DNA from: Sphingomonas sp. PP-CE-1G-424
GTDB taxonomy: Bacteria > Pseudomonadota > Alphaproteobacteria > Sphingomonadales > Sphingomonadaceae
Assembly: GCF_004341085.1 (NCBI RefSeq)
Contig: NZ_SLXW01000003.1
Location: forward strand, 62,001-126,000
Direction: 5' to 3'
DNA: 64,000 nucleotides
Shown: positions 25,713 through 34,517 of the stretch, in pieces
Numbering within the stretch: the stretch's first letter is position 1
Layout of the letters: each line of letters starts with the position of its first letter
Position numbers and translations under genes: made by a program
Notes under the pieces: generated by a model
Databases searched by the model: none
What the model was told of the DNA's origin: nothing
Seen by the model: the letters and a program-made list of their open reading frames with translations, nothing else

Positions 25713-26927
25713 CTAGGGCAAGCCGGCCAGATACCCCTCGATATCATCCGGATCGAACGCGCGCCGGTCGAAGAACGCATCGCGCCCGAGGATCAACCGC
25801 CCCTGCGTCGATCCCGCGCCGATGCTGTCCGCGCCGATAGCCCCTTCGAGCTTCGAACTCGCATTCGGCAACGGCGCGCCCGAGCCCGCCAGCGCCGCGC
25901 GGTACACGTCCGGTCGGAACACCCCTTGCGCGACGTCCGCCTCCTCGGCCGAGAACGGCGTGCCGTCCCAGCGTACCATCTGCGAATACAGCCACGCCGC
26001 CTGACTGCGCCACGGGAAGTTCGCCGCCTCGCGGTACTGGAACATGAAGTCGGGCACGTGGATCGGCCCCGCATCCTTCACCAGCCGCACCCGGTCGCCG
26101 ATCGCCCGCGACACCGCATCCACCGGGGCATCGAGATACTCCGCGCGAGCAAGTATCGCCGCATTCTCCTCAAGCGTGTCCGGATCGACGAACTGCGCGG
26201 CGGCAGCGTGCAGTGCACGGATCAGCCGGTGGACCACGTCGCCACGCTCGGCCAGCGTCGCGGCGCGCATCGCCAGCACCTTTTCGACGCCACGCTGCCA
26301 GACCTGCGCGGTTACCAGCGCGATCCGCCCGACGCCGCGATCGACCGCGACGCCGTTCCAGGGCTCGCCGACGCAGATGCCATCGACTTCGCCCGCCGCC
26401 AACGCATCGGCGGCGAAAGTCGGACTGGTCGTGACGATCTCGACGTCAGTATCCGGCCGGATGCCTACCGCGGCGAGCCAGTAGCGCAGCATGTAGTTAT
26501 GGCTCGAATAGCGATGCACCACGCCGAACCGCAGCCGCCGCCCCGTCGCGGCACGCTCGGTTGCGACTGACTTCAGTCGCGCACCCAGCACCACCGGATC
26601 GCCCAGCGCATCGCCCTCCATGACCTGTGCCGCAAGCGGCAGCGACAGCGTGATCGCATTGCCGTTGAGCCCCAGCACGAACGGCACCGCCATAGGCACC
26701 GCTGGCCGCCCACGCCCCAGCGCCGTCGCGATCGCGAGCGGCGCGACCATGTGCGCGGCGTCGGTGTGCCCGTACAACAGCCGATCGCGCACCGTCGCCC
26801 AGGTCATGTCGCGGACGAGTTCGATCTCCAGTCCCTCGGCCTCGGCGAACCCGCGTTCGCGCGCGAGGATCGGCAGCGCCGCATCGACGAGCGGGAGGAA
26901 ACCGATGCGGACCCGGTCGAGCGCCAT
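25713..26927 (-). CDS. nasS: Nitrate/nitrite sensor NasS (NrtA-like, cytoplasmic)
   Basis: A periplasmic-binding-protein fold of the NrtA/CmpA type, about 404 residues, but with no signal peptide: it starts directly at MALDRVRIGFLPLVDAALP. In NasS/NasT systems this cytoplasmic protein holds NasT inactive and releases it when nitrate or nitrite binds. Conserved segments include YGHTDAAHMVAPLA, RYSSHNYMLRYWL and VGEPWNG. It begins at ATG 26927 overlapping the nasT stop (TGATG); GTG 26930 is an alternative. The missing signal peptide, the missing ABC permease and ATPase genes, and the coupling to nasT argue for sensor rather than transporter. Confidence 0.88.
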   Translation of the reverse strand: MALDRVRIGFLPLVDAALPILARERGFAEAEGLEIELVRDMTWATVRDRLLYGHTDAAHMVAPLAIATALGRGRPAVPMAVPFVLGLNGNAITLSLPLAAQVMEGDALGDPVVLGARLKSVATERAATGRRLRFGVVHRYSSHNYMLRYWLAAVGIRPDTDVEIVTTSPTFAADALAAGEVDGICVGEPWNGVAVDRGVGRIALVTAQVWQRGVEKVLAMRAATLAERGDVVHRLIRALHAAAAQFVDPDTLEENAAILARAEYLDAPVDAVSRAIGDRVRLVKDAGPIHVPDFMFQYREAANFPWRSQAAWLYSQMVRWDGTPFSAEEADVAQGVFRPDVYRAALAGSGAPLPNASSKLEGAIGADSIGAGSTQGRLILGRDAFFDRRAFDPDDIEGYLAGLP

Positions 26928-27505
26928 CACAAATCTCCCATGAGCGCATCGCTGGTGATGATCGCGTCGGCGATCTCGGCGATCCTGCGGTTGGATCGCA
27001 TCGCCTGCGCGCGAAGCAGGCCGTACGCGGTCGGCTCGTCGATACCGCGGCGTTTCATCAGGATCGCCTTGGCACGGTCGACGGTGGTGCGATCGGCGAG
27101 CGCGCTGCGGGCTTCGTGCAGCTCGGCCTGCAACCTTGCGAACGCCTGGAACCGGCGGATCGCGAGGTCGATGACCGGCTTGATCCGCTGCTTGGCGAGT
27201 CCGTCGACGATATACGCCGAAACCCCCGCATCGACCGCGGCAGCGGTGGATTCCGCATCGCTCTGGTCGACGAACATCGCGATCGGGCGGGCCAGTGCGC
27301 GTGATACCGCGAAGAATTCCTCAAGCACGTCGCGGCTGGGGTTCTCGAGGTTGATCAACACCACTTCGGGCGCCGCCTTCTCGAGCGCGGCGACCATACC
27401 CAACGTGCCGTCGATCACGACGATATCGTCGAGCCCCGCCTCGCGCAGGCCGTCCGAGATGATCGCCGCCCGGGTCGTGCTCGTGTCGATGATCGCGATC
27501 CGCAT
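26927..27505 (-). CDS. nasT: ANTAR antiterminator NasT
   Basis: A 192-residue protein: an N-terminal receiver-like domain (about 1-120, MRIAIIDTSTTRAAIISDGL) and a C-terminal ANTAR RNA-binding domain (about 130-190) with the typical VDRAKAILMKRRGIDEPTAYGLLRAQAM. It binds hexaloop RNA pairs and prevents termination. The receiver has an Asp-poor active site, as usual for NasT, which is controlled by NasS binding rather than phosphorylation. It is the first gene of the nasT-nasS pair and lies upstream of its likely RNA target at 25445-25501. Confidence 0.92.
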   Translation of the reverse strand: MRIAIIDTSTTRAAIISDGLREAGLDDIVVIDGTLGMVAALEKAAPEVVLINLENPSRDVLEEFFAVSRALARPIAMFVDQSDAESTAAAVDAGVSAYIVDGLAKQRIKPVIDLAIRRFQAFARLQAELHEARSALADRTTVDRAKAILMKRRGIDEPTAYGLLRAQAMRSNRRIAEIADAIITSDALMGDL

Positions 27506-27915
27506 CGGGCGGTCTTATGCTGCACCGATCCTGATGGCGAGGCCACATCGATCAAGGTCGTACAGTAGGCGAAGAGAGCGGGTACGGCCTGAGACCGATC
27601 GCTGGGCTAAACAGCCAAACTGGTATTGAAGAATCTATGCCTGAACGTATTTCTAAGCTGCTGAAAATGATAGCAATCGCCGTTAATATAGGGCGAAAGT
27701 TGGAACGCCGCTAATTACCTGTAAACAACTGCTTATGGGGCGACGCCCCCGCCCGCGCGGCGATGGTCACTCGAAAGTGAGTGGCTTCAGCGTTGAGCGA
27801 TTGCGATCAGCGCAAGTGCCTATATCATCGAATGACACCGTCGGCATCGGGACCGGCTTCTTCAGCCTGACATCGATCATGACGTCCTTCGATAGCGAGA
27901 TTTCGCCCAGAAACG
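27506..27915. other. Intergenic stretch, no supported gene
   Basis: Lies between the nasT start and the TonB receptor 3' end. A plus-strand frame at 27735-28025 runs antisense through the receptor end and is judged spurious. The nasT promoter should be here, but no clear -35/-10 pair stands out. Confidence 0.5.
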
Positions 27916-27946
27916 TGGTGGGTCGCGGACAGGCCGCGACCCACCA
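27916..27946 (-). terminator. 13-bp perfect hairpin after TonB receptor gene
   Basis: TGGTGGGTCGCGG (27916-27928) and its exact complement (27934-27946) flank a 5-nt loop, 7 bp past the receptor stop. On the minus strand only a weak CGTTTCT follows, so it may act as a terminator or as a 3' mRNA stabiliser. Confidence 0.65.
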
Positions 27947-27952
27947 AAGGGG

Positions 27953-30900
27953 TCAGAACGAGAAGCCCGCCGACAGCTTGACCGTTCGCGGTGGGTTGCC
28001 GCCGATGCTGTACGACGACCGCTGACCAAAGGCCGGATCGCTCGCATTGCTGTTGAAGTCGACATAGTTGCGATCGTTCATCACGTTCAGGATATCGACG
28101 CGCATGCGGATTCGCGCCTGATCGCTGACGAAGCCGATCGGCACATATTTCGTGAACGCGAAATCCAGCTGGCGGCGGCCCCAGACATCGCCGAGGCTAT
28201 CCACCTGGCGCCCGACAAGGATGCGCCCGAACGGATCCGCATTGTCGATGAAGCCCTTTACAAATGCCGGCGATTCGATCTGGAACTTGCTCGAGAAGGT
28301 CACGCCGATCGGTGTGTCGACGCTGCCCGCGATCACGAGCCGGTGCCGTGGCACGGCCGACGAGCGCAGCGTGGGGTAATCCGAGATCTGCGCGTAATCG
28401 AGCGAATAGGTCTCCCCGAACTTCCGGTTCTCGTCTGCCCGGGTGTAGGTGTAGGTGGCGTCGATGCTCCACGGCGAGGATGCCGAATAGACCTTGGTCA
28501 GCTTGAAATAGGCAGCGTCCGAGTTGGTCTTCAGGCCATTGCTGCCGAGAATGATCGAGCCATAACCGTTTGGCGTGAAGGTCGTGGGCGACTGCGGTAT
28601 GTCGGTGGCCGAGGTCGGATCGTTGAAGAAGAACGAGCCGTCCGTCCTGCGATTGCCGAGCAGGAAGACGAACCCGTCCTTGCTTTCGATGTGCGTGACG
28701 CCGACCTCGAGCTCGACCGGCGAGAAGCGACCGCGCACGCCCAGGCTGAACTGGTCCGAATAGGGCACTTTGAGATCGTTGTTCATGAAGCGGAACTCGC
28801 TGCCGCCGCCGGTCGCGGCGCCGAGCAACTGCTGACGTCCGGCGTCGGTCAGGTAGATCGGATTCCACGCGATGCAGGTCTGGCTGGGCGTGCAGGGATT
28901 GACCGAGTCATTGCCGATGAAGTTGAAGCTGCGGACCTGGAACCGGCCCTGGCTGACCTCCTGCTGCAGGAAGTCAAACTGGTTGCGATCGTACGACCGG
29001 CCATAGCCGCCGAACATCGAGAAGCGACCCGCCTCGTCGAAGCGATAGGTGAAGCCAAGCCGCGGCTGCCACGCGCCCTTGAACGCCTTTCGCTTGCTGC
29101 CGTCGGTGATGAAGTCGTTAATGTCGTAATCGGCGTTTCTGAGGTTCGGATAGTTTTCGGGCGACACCGCCGCCACGTTGACCGCCGGCGTCACGTAATC
29201 GAGATAGGCGGGCGTCCGCTCGTAATCCCAGCGCAGGCCGAGGTTCAGCGTAAGGTGGCTGGTGACGTCCCAATCGTCCTGCGCGTAGAAGCCGAGCTGG
29301 AAGTTGTTGGACCTGACCGTCGCGTTACCCGACGCATCCGTCGTTGCACCGAACTGGAGTCGGTAGGGCAGCGTGTCGTTGAAGGCGACGCCGGGGATCG
29401 CGTTGACGTCATAGGTGTATAACGGGTTGGTCAAGTTCTGCTCGAGCGAGTTGAGCTTCACCCATTTGGCCTTGCCGCCCACCTTGATCGTGTGGCCCTT
29501 GAAGCCGGTGAACGTGAAATCATCCTGCAGGGTCCAGCCCTTCTGCCCCTTCGACTGGAAGTTGCTGCCCGCGCCGAACCGCAGGATGTCATTCCGCTGG
29601 ACGGATGTCCCGAACCGTTCGGTCGACTGGAAGAACTGCGTTATGCCATCGGTCGAGGGCGTCGGTGAGAAGATCGCATTCTCATAGGACACACGCACAT
29701 CGTTGATCCACTGGTCGCCGGTATGCTGCCAGCGGAGCAGCCCGCGCTTATCTTCGACCTTGTTCAGCGTGGCGGTGCTCGCCGCATCGATTCCGGTGAT
29801 GTTCTGAAGCCCGGATTCCTTGCGGTACTTGCCGGACAGTTCGATCAGGTCGTTATCGGTCGGCACGATGTCGATCTTGCCGAAATACAGGTCTTCCTTG
29901 AACTGCTGCGCGAACGTCCCGAAATTGTCGCGATACTGCTCCGGAACGGACGAAATCGGGAAGTTGTTGTTCGGGCGGACATCGTACGGGCTGGAGATGC
30001 GCTTGCCTTCGTAGGTGCCGAAGAAGTGCATCTTGTCCTTGATGATCGGGCCACCCAATGCGGCGCCGAACTGTTTGTTGCTGGTGTCGGTCTTGGGGAT
30101 ATAGGTCGGAAATATTTCGCTCGGCCGACGATCACGCAGGTCCTGATTGGTGAAGTCGAAAAACGCTTCGCCGTGGAATTCGTTGGTTCCGGACTTCGTG
30201 CCTGCGGTGATCGCGACCGAGCTCACCTGGTCGAACTCGGCCTTGTAGTTGGACGACAGCACCTGATACTCGCCGATCGCGAGCTGCGGGAAGGGATTGC
30301 CCGAGCTGGTGTCCTGGCCGGTGATGCCGTTCTTGAGGACGTAATCCTTCTGGCTGACGCCGTCGATGAAGACGTTGACCGTGCGGCTGTCCTGCGCGCC
30401 GCCCTGGATGCGCGACGAACCGCTCGAATCCTCGATGAAGCGGACGCCGGGGGCGAGATCGGCGAACGCGAGGAAGTTGCGGTTGTTCTGCGGCAATTGC
30501 TCGATCAGGCGCGACGAGATGACGCTACCGACCTGGCCGCCCGACAGCGATCGGATGCGGTTGCCGGTGACGATGATCTCGCCGCCGGATCCTGCCGCCG
30601 CGGTATCGGTGCCGGCTTCGGGTGTCGTGGCGGGCGCGGCACCTTCGGTTGCGGGAGCAGCCGGGTTGGGCGCGGTGGCCAGATCGAGGTCCAGGCCGGC
30701 GGTCTGGCCGACGCGCAGCGTGAACGCGTCCGAATTGCGCGTGCCGTTGCGCTGCTTGATCTCGAGCCGGTAGGTGCCGGCGCGCAGCGACGCGAAGTTA
30801 TACGCGCCTGCTGCGTCGGCGGGCACGACCCGGCGGATGCCGGTAGAGATCTCGACCGCTGCGACTTCGATCACCGGATTGTCGGCCGGCGCCGTGAGTG

Positions 30901-31015
30901 TGCCGCGCAACGACGCTTGGCCGACCTGTGCCGACGCGGGCGCCGGCGCGAACAGCAGCCCGCTGGACAGCGCCGTCAGCGATACCACCGCCGCACGCAA
31001 CATCATCTTGTTCAT
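27953..31015 (-). CDS. TonB-dependent receptor with carboxypeptidase-like N domain
   Basis: An outer-membrane receptor of 1020 residues. Order: a signal peptide (to about residue 29, ASAQ), a carboxypeptidase-regulatory-like beta domain (about 32-115), an Ala/Pro/Thr-rich linker (about 115-145), a plug (about 150-270, EIIVTGNRIRSL ... IDGVSQKDYV), and a long barrel ending GFSF with a terminal aromatic. This Oar-like architecture is typical of sphingomonad and xanthomonad receptors for glycans. Its ATG overlaps the LacI stop (ATGA). The LacI and hydrolase neighbours point to uptake of plant oligosaccharides, which is inference. A 13-bp hairpin follows the stop. Confidence 0.9.
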   Translation of the reverse strand: MNKMMLRAAVVSLTALSSGLLFAPAPASAQVGQASLRGTLTAPADNPVIEVAAVEISTGIRRVVPADAAGAYNFASLRAGTYRLEIKQRNGTRNSDAFTLRVGQTAGLDLDLATAPNPAAPATEGAAPATTPEAGTDTAAAGSGGEIIVTGNRIRSLSGGQVGSVISSRLIEQLPQNNRNFLAFADLAPGVRFIEDSSGSSRIQGGAQDSRTVNVFIDGVSQKDYVLKNGITGQDTSSGNPFPQLAIGEYQVLSSNYKAEFDQVSSVAITAGTKSGTNEFHGEAFFDFTNQDLRDRRPSEIFPTYIPKTDTSNKQFGAALGGPIIKDKMHFFGTYEGKRISSPYDVRPNNNFPISSVPEQYRDNFGTFAQQFKEDLYFGKIDIVPTDNDLIELSGKYRKESGLQNITGIDAASTATLNKVEDKRGLLRWQHTGDQWINDVRVSYENAIFSPTPSTDGITQFFQSTERFGTSVQRNDILRFGAGSNFQSKGQKGWTLQDDFTFTGFKGHTIKVGGKAKWVKLNSLEQNLTNPLYTYDVNAIPGVAFNDTLPYRLQFGATTDASGNATVRSNNFQLGFYAQDDWDVTSHLTLNLGLRWDYERTPAYLDYVTPAVNVAAVSPENYPNLRNADYDINDFITDGSKRKAFKGAWQPRLGFTYRFDEAGRFSMFGGYGRSYDRNQFDFLQQEVSQGRFQVRSFNFIGNDSVNPCTPSQTCIAWNPIYLTDAGRQQLLGAATGGGSEFRFMNNDLKVPYSDQFSLGVRGRFSPVELEVGVTHIESKDGFVFLLGNRRTDGSFFFNDPTSATDIPQSPTTFTPNGYGSIILGSNGLKTNSDAAYFKLTKVYSASSPWSIDATYTYTRADENRKFGETYSLDYAQISDYPTLRSSAVPRHRLVIAGSVDTPIGVTFSSKFQIESPAFVKGFIDNADPFGRILVGRQVDSLGDVWGRRQLDFAFTKYVPIGFVSDQARIRMRVDILNVMNDRNYVDFNSNASDPAFGQRSSYSIGGNPPRTVKLSAGFSF

Positions 31016-32055
31016 CGTAGTTCCCCTTTTCCCGATTGTTCGGGTGTCTTGTTGTGGACATCGAAAAGCATTGGACCGGTCGACTCGCGGACGACCACGA
31101 CGGGCACGCGGTGCTCGATCAGGCCGTCGTCTTCGCCCGCGATCGCCTTTACCAGCCGCGCGACGGCACCCGCTCCGAAACTGGCGATGTCGATGCTGGC
31201 GCTGGTCAGCGACGGCGAGAGGAGGCGGGTCAGCGGGACGTCGTCGAAGCCGCAGATCGCGACCTGGTCGGGGACCGCGACGCCGGCGCGTTTCAGCGCC
31301 ATCATCGCGCCGATCGCCATCATGTCGTTGGCGGCGAAGATCGCGTCGAACTCGGTGCCGTCGTCGAGCAGCGTCGCCACCGCGCTGGCCCCGGCGGGCT
31401 CCCGGAAATCACCCGGGAGGACGTGCAGCGCGAGGCCGGCGCGGGCGCAGGCATCGCGCGCGCCGCGCAACCGCTCCTCGGCGTCGATGTTGCCCTCCGG
31501 GCCGGCGATGTGGACCAGCCGCCGCCGGCCGCCCGCGATCAGATGCTCGACCAGCGCGGTCGCGCCCGCGACATTGTCGATGCGCAGCTCCGAACGGCCG
31601 ACTTGGCCGGGCGCGCAATTGACCAGGATGGCCGGCATGCCCTGCGGCAGGTGCGCGAGCAACTCGCCGGCTGACACCTGCGGTGCCATGACCACCAGCC
31701 CGTCGACCCGGCCACGCATCGCGTGCAACGCCGCGACGCCGCGCTGCGCGTCGCCGTGCATGACCATCATCATGAGGTAGAGGCCGAGCTCCGAAGCCTC
31801 GCGGTCCATGCCGCGCAACAGTTCGGAGAAGAATTCGCCATGCAGGTCGGGGACCACGACGCCGATCATCCCCGACCGCGCCGAACTCAGATGTCGAGCC
31901 GCGGCGTGGGGAACGTAGCCGAGTCGCGTGGCGACGCTTTCGATGTGCGCGCGGACTTCCGGACGGACGTTGCTGTGCCCGTTCAGCGCCCGCGATACGG
32001 TCGCCACCGACACCGCGGCCTCACGGGCAATATCGCGGATGGTGGCGTACGGCAT
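31012..32055 (-). CDS. LacI-family sugar-responsive repressor
   Basis: A 347-residue regulator: an N-terminal LacI helix-turn-helix (about 4-50, ATIRDIAREAAVSVATVSRALNG with the hinge helix AARHLSSARS) and a periplasmic-binding-like effector domain (about 62-330, IGVVVPDLHGEFFSELLRG ... FDAIFAANDMMAIGAM ... CGFDDVPLTRLLSPSLTS). It is upstream of, and overlaps by 4 nt, the TonB receptor gene, so both are one transcript. A perfect 16-bp palindrome with the central CG typical of LacI operators lies 61 bp upstream of its start, between it and the GH3 gene. Auto-repression and control of GH3 are likely. The effector sugar is unknown. Confidence 0.9.
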   Translation of the reverse strand: MPYATIRDIAREAAVSVATVSRALNGHSNVRPEVRAHIESVATRLGYVPHAAARHLSSARSGMIGVVVPDLHGEFFSELLRGMDREASELGLYLMMMVMHGDAQRGVAALHAMRGRVDGLVVMAPQVSAGELLAHLPQGMPAILVNCAPGQVGRSELRIDNVAGATALVEHLIAGGRRRLVHIAGPEGNIDAEERLRGARDACARAGLALHVLPGDFREPAGASAVATLLDDGTEFDAIFAANDMMAIGAMMALKRAGVAVPDQVAICGFDDVPLTRLLSPSLTSASIDIASFGAGAVARLVKAIAGEDDGLIEHRVPVVVVRESTGPMLFDVHNKTPEQSGKGELR

Positions 32056-32115
32056 GAAGCGTCAGGGTCCCCTCTGGCACCGGTCTTACGTGTTGCGACC
32101 GGCATCTTGTTCTTG

Positions 32116-32131
32116 ATGTAACCGGTTACAT
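32116..32131. promoter_or_regulatory. LacI-type operator, perfect 16-bp palindrome
   Basis: ATGTAACCGGTTACAT reads identically on both strands and has the central CG favoured by LacI-family proteins. It lies between the divergent lacI-type gene (start 32055) and the GH3 gene (start 32223), so one site could control the receptor operon and the hydrolase. Confidence 0.8.
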
Positions 32132-32222
32132 GATCCAGAAACATGGATCAAGAACCTTGCGACGATTGCCGTTCCGACACGCCGGAACGGGATCGCAGCA
32201 GGCACAGGCAAGGGATGAGCGA

Positions 32223-34517
32223 ATGACGGCAACAACGATTTCCCGACGGGCGATGCTGATGGGCGCAAGCGCGGTCGCAGCTTGGGCGGCAAGCCCAGCG
32301 CGCGCGCTGTTGCAGCAGACGAAGGCGGGTACGGCGGCGCTGCCCGCCTCCGTCGAAGCGCTGATCGGGCGCATGACCGTGATTGAAAAGGCGGGGCAAT
32401 TGACGCTGATGGCGGCGGCTTGGGCGGGGGGCGCTGCGACGTCGCTCAACCCGGCCGGCGGCGCGGCGAGCTTCGACGGGCAATTGGCCGATGTCCGGGC
32501 CGGCAAGCTTGGGGGGGTGTTCAACGGCAATGGCGCGGTCATGGCCAAGCGGATGCAGACGGTCGCGGTGCGCGAATCGCGGCTCAAGATCCCGCTGATC
32601 TTTGCCGCCGACGTGATCCACGGTCTGCGTACCGTGTTCCCGGTGCCGCTGGCCGAAGCAGCGAGCTTCGATCCCGAGCTGGCACGGCGGACTGCGCGGG
32701 CGGCAGGTGCGGAAGCCGCGGCGTCCGGGATCGACTGGACGTTCGCACCGATGGTCGACATCGCCCGCGACGCACGCTGGGGGCGCGGTGTCGAGGGATC
32801 GGGCGAGGACGTGCTGCTCGGCCGGATGATGGGCGCCGCGCGCGTTCGTGGTTTCCAAGGCGAGCATGGGTTGGCCGCGGCCGATGCGGTCGCCGCCTGC
32901 GCCAAGCATTTCGCCGCCTATGGCGCGGCCGAGGCGGGGCTGGATTACAGCACGGTCGACATCTCCGAGCGGACTTTGCGCGAGGTGTATTTCCCGCCGT
33001 TCGAGTCCGCCTTCGGGGCGGGCGCACCGACCGTGATGGCATCGTTCAACGAGATCAACGGCATCCCGGCGACCGCGAACGACTGGTTGCTGACCGACGT
33101 GCTGCGCCGTGAATGGGGGTTCGGCGGCCTGGTCGTCTCCGACTATACCGGTGACGAGGAACTGATCGCGCATGGTTTCGCCGCCGATGCGCGCGAGGCG
33201 ACCAAGCTTGCCTTCATGGCCGGCGTCGACATGAGCATGCAGAGCGGTTTCTATATCGAGCATCTGCCCCATCTGGTCGCGGCGGGCGAGGTGCCGATGG
33301 CGCGGCTCGACGAGGCGGTGCGCCGCGTGCTGGCGCTGAAGGTGCAGCTTGGTCTGTTCGACGATCCGTTCCGCCGTATCGACCCGCGTCGCGAGCGGAC
33401 GCGTATCCGCACGCGCGAGACGCTGGCGCTGGCGCGGGAGGCGGGTACCAAGTCGATCGTGATGCTCAAGAACCACGGCAACCTGCTGCCATTGCCGCGA
33501 CAGGGCAAGCGGATAGCGCTGATCGGTCCGTTCGCGGCGGGGCAGCACGACCTGATCGGGCCGTGGAACGTGTACGGCACCGACGCCGAAGCGGTCGACC
33601 TCGCGACCGGAGTCCGCGCCACGGTCGCCGATCCGTCGCGGGTCAGCGTCGCGCTCGGATCGGGTGTCGATGCGCCGCTGGCCGGTGGGATTGCTGCGGC
33701 GGTTGCCGCGGCGCGCGCGGCCGATGTGGTCGTGCTGGCGATCGGCGAGAGCCAGCGGATGTCGGGCGAGGCGCAGTCGCGCGTCGACATCGTCATCCCG
33801 CCCGCTCAGATCGCGCTGGTCGAGGCGGTCGCGGCGACCGGCAAGCCGATCGTCGTTTTGCTCCGCACCGGCCGCGCCCTGGTGCTGAGCGGCGCGGTGC
33901 TGGCCGCGCCTGCGATCCTCGTAACATGGTTTCTCGGGTCGCAGGACGGCCCAGCGATCGCGGACGTGCTGTTCGGCAAGACCGGGCCCTCGGCGCGTTT
34001 GCCCGTCTCGTTCCCGCACGCGACGGGGCAGGAGCCGTATCATTACGATCACAAGAGCACGGGGCGTCCGAACCCGCCTGGACCGCTCCTCGAATACAAG
34101 GCGCACTACCGCGAGTTCGCCAACGAAGCGCTATTCCCGTTCGGTCACGGGCTGACATACGGCACGGTCGAGTATGCCAGGCTCGATCTCGGTACCGGAC
34201 AGATCGCCGGGGACGGGGCACTGACGGTCAGCGCGACGATCGCCAATTCGGGCACGCGGGCCGCCGAGGAAACGGTGCAGCTCTATATCCACGATCTCGC
34301 CGCGAGCATCACGCGGCCTGTCCGCGAACTGAAGACGTTCCGGAAGATCATGCTCAAGCCCGGCGAGCGACAGATCGTCTCGTTCACGCTGCGCAAGGCG
34401 GACCTTCTGTTCGTCGGGAGGGACCTGAAGCCGACGGTCGAGCCTGGCCGCTTCCGTATCTGGATCGCACCGTCCGCGCAGGCCGAGGGGGTGTCGGGCG
34501 AGTTCACGCTCACCTGA
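32223..34517 (+). CDS. GH3 beta-glucosidase/xylosidase, Tat-exported
   Basis: Hydrolyses terminal beta-linked glucose (or xylose) from oligosaccharides. 764 residues. The N-terminus TTISRRAMLMGASAVAAWAA is a twin-arginine signal, so it is exported folded. The GH3 barrel (about 40-340) has the nucleophile Asp307 in GLVVSDYTG. The second alpha/beta domain carries KNHGNLLPLP, and a C-terminal Fn3-like domain covers about 665-764, as in BglX. ATG 32223 is chosen over the upstream in-frame ATG 32130, because AGGGATG precedes it and the Tat signal begins there. It is divergent from LacI. The 3' end overlaps the GPH transporter gene by 8 bp tail to tail. Confidence 0.92.
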   Translation: MTATTISRRAMLMGASAVAAWAASPARALLQQTKAGTAALPASVEALIGRMTVIEKAGQLTLMAAAWAGGAATSLNPAGGAASFDGQLADVRAGKLGGVFNGNGAVMAKRMQTVAVRESRLKIPLIFAADVIHGLRTVFPVPLAEAASFDPELARRTARAAGAEAAASGIDWTFAPMVDIARDARWGRGVEGSGEDVLLGRMMGAARVRGFQGEHGLAAADAVAACAKHFAAYGAAEAGLDYSTVDISERTLREVYFPPFESAFGAGAPTVMASFNEINGIPATANDWLLTDVLRREWGFGGLVVSDYTGDEELIAHGFAADAREATKLAFMAGVDMSMQSGFYIEHLPHLVAAGEVPMARLDEAVRRVLALKVQLGLFDDPFRRIDPRRERTRIRTRETLALAREAGTKSIVMLKNHGNLLPLPRQGKRIALIGPFAAGQHDLIGPWNVYGTDAEAVDLATGVRATVADPSRVSVALGSGVDAPLAGGIAAAVAAARAADVVVLAIGESQRMSGEAQSRVDIVIPPAQIALVEAVAATGKPIVVLLRTGRALVLSGAVLAAPAILVTWFLGSQDGPAIADVLFGKTGPSARLPVSFPHATGQEPYHYDHKSTGRPNPPGPLLEYKAHYREFANEALFPFGHGLTYGTVEYARLDLGTGQIAGDGALTVSATIANSGTRAAEETVQLYIHDLAASITRPVRELKTFRKIMLKPGERQIVSFTLRKADLLFVGRDLKPTVEPGRFRIWIAPSAQAEGVSGEFTLT

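Noticed and set aside
25713..26927. NrtA-type nitrate ABC transporter binding protein
   Set aside because: No signal peptide and no permease or ATPase genes; coupling to nasT supports the NasS sensor instead.
29723..31780. Long plus-strand frame opposite the TonB receptor and LacI genes
   Set aside because: Antisense shadow of two clear genes with no start signal of its own.
32148..34106. Long minus-strand frame opposite GH3
   Set aside because: Antisense to GH3, which has complete catalytic motifs; no family resemblance.
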